A stretch of DNA of 64,000 nt from the NCBI GenBank assembly GCA_963793675.1, contig CAWCBA010000010.1, forward strand, positions 806,001 to 870,000, in the 5' to 3' direction. Of the stretch, positions 63,809 through 64,000 are shown in pieces. Under the pieces are notes generated by a model. That model was not told the DNA's origin and searched no databases. It saw only the letters and a program-made list of their open reading frames with translations. A program made the translations under genes and the position numbers. Positions within the stretch are counted from its first letter, which is position 1. Every line of letters starts with the position of its first letter. Source of the stretch: RPQJ01 sp963793675. GTDB taxonomy: Bacteria > Pseudomonadota > Gammaproteobacteria > Steroidobacterales > Steroidobacteraceae.

Positions 63809-64000
63809 TGCAGATCCAGATCCTGGGCGTTCCGACGGACGTCAATTCTTCGTACCGGCGCGGTGCCGCGACGGCGCCGGCGGCCATCCGGGCGGCCTGG
63901 CGCCGTTATGCGGAGTTCGGCAACTCCGCCACCGAGAGCGGGCTCGAGATCGGCAGCGACCTGACCATCGTCGATCTGGGTGATGTTGCAGTTCACGAAG
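63809..64000 (+). CDS. Ureohydrolase (arginase/agmatinase family), N-terminal part
   Basis: Only the first 64 residues are inside the window; the gene runs off the right end. The start MQIQILGVPTDVNSSYRRGAATAPAAIRAAW is the typical opening of arginase/agmatinase-family proteins (beta strand, GxP-D/T loop, RGxxxAPxxIR). The sequence VDLGDV near residue 56 is the D-x-GD element. The metal-binding histidine and aspartates lie beyond the end. GGAGG lies about 14 nt before the ATG, slightly far. Confidence 0.8.

Overview
The window reads as a chromosomal segment of a high-GC gammaproteobacterium. The gene order smpB-ssrA / ratA-rnfH / bamE-fur / recN-nadK / hrcA-grpE-dnaK-dnaJ-dapB-carA-carB-greA / yhbY-rlmE-ftsH-folP-glmM-tpiA-secG-tRNA-Leu / nuoA-N resembles the arrangement in Xanthomonadales-like lineages. 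The tmRNA tag (ANDDNYALAA) also fits Gammaproteobacteria. I cannot name the genus from sequence alone.

Layout. 1-7.3 kb: end of an FMN 2-hydroxyacid dehydrogenase gene, a quinone oxidoreductase, a YheS-type ABC-F ATPase, a secreted GloVer-repeat protein and a molybdopterin oxidoreductase. 7.7-14.7 kb: MHS-family transporter, trans-translation genes (ssrA, smpB), ratA-rnfH, bamE, fur, recN, nadK. 14.8-25.9 kb: heat-shock genes running into dapB, carAB and greA. 26-33 kb: ribosome assembly (yhbY, rlmE), ftsH, folP, glmM, tpiA, secG, tRNA-Leu. 33.2-47.4 kb: a complete 14-gene complex I operon nuoA-N. 47.5 kb: tRNA-fMet with a strong promoter and terminator. From there the expected rimP-nusA-infB neighbours are absent and an accessory, gene-poor stretch begins (about 47.6-54 kb). 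It opens with a small cassette bounded by a duplicated tRNA 3' end. 54-64 kb: SulP transporter, a secreted protein, a Ser/Thr kinase with a Calx-beta domain, deaD, betaine-homocysteine methyltransferase, an esterase, a PAP2 phosphatase and the start of a ureohydrolase.

The most unusual structures are non-coding. (1) Between dapB and carA are two long hairpins with different but paired stems and 12-nt loops that are exact reverse complements of one another. (2) Arrays of exactly six 9-bp units (GNCCTTCCT in sense orientation) lie just upstream of ssrA, yhbY and folP, and a degenerate version precedes rlmE. The three protein genes lack a visible Shine-Dalgarno sequence. (3) The tRNA-fMet 3' half plus terminator is duplicated around a two-gene nucleotidyltransferase cassette. 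(4) A C/G-rich palindromic repeat is inserted inside nuoC.

Quality caution: about 15-20 single-base frameshifts interrupt otherwise well-conserved and mostly essential genes (carB twice, greA, grpE, bamE, nuoC, nuoN and others). This density points to sequencing or assembly indels rather than biology, so those genes are annotated as whole genes with the shift position given.
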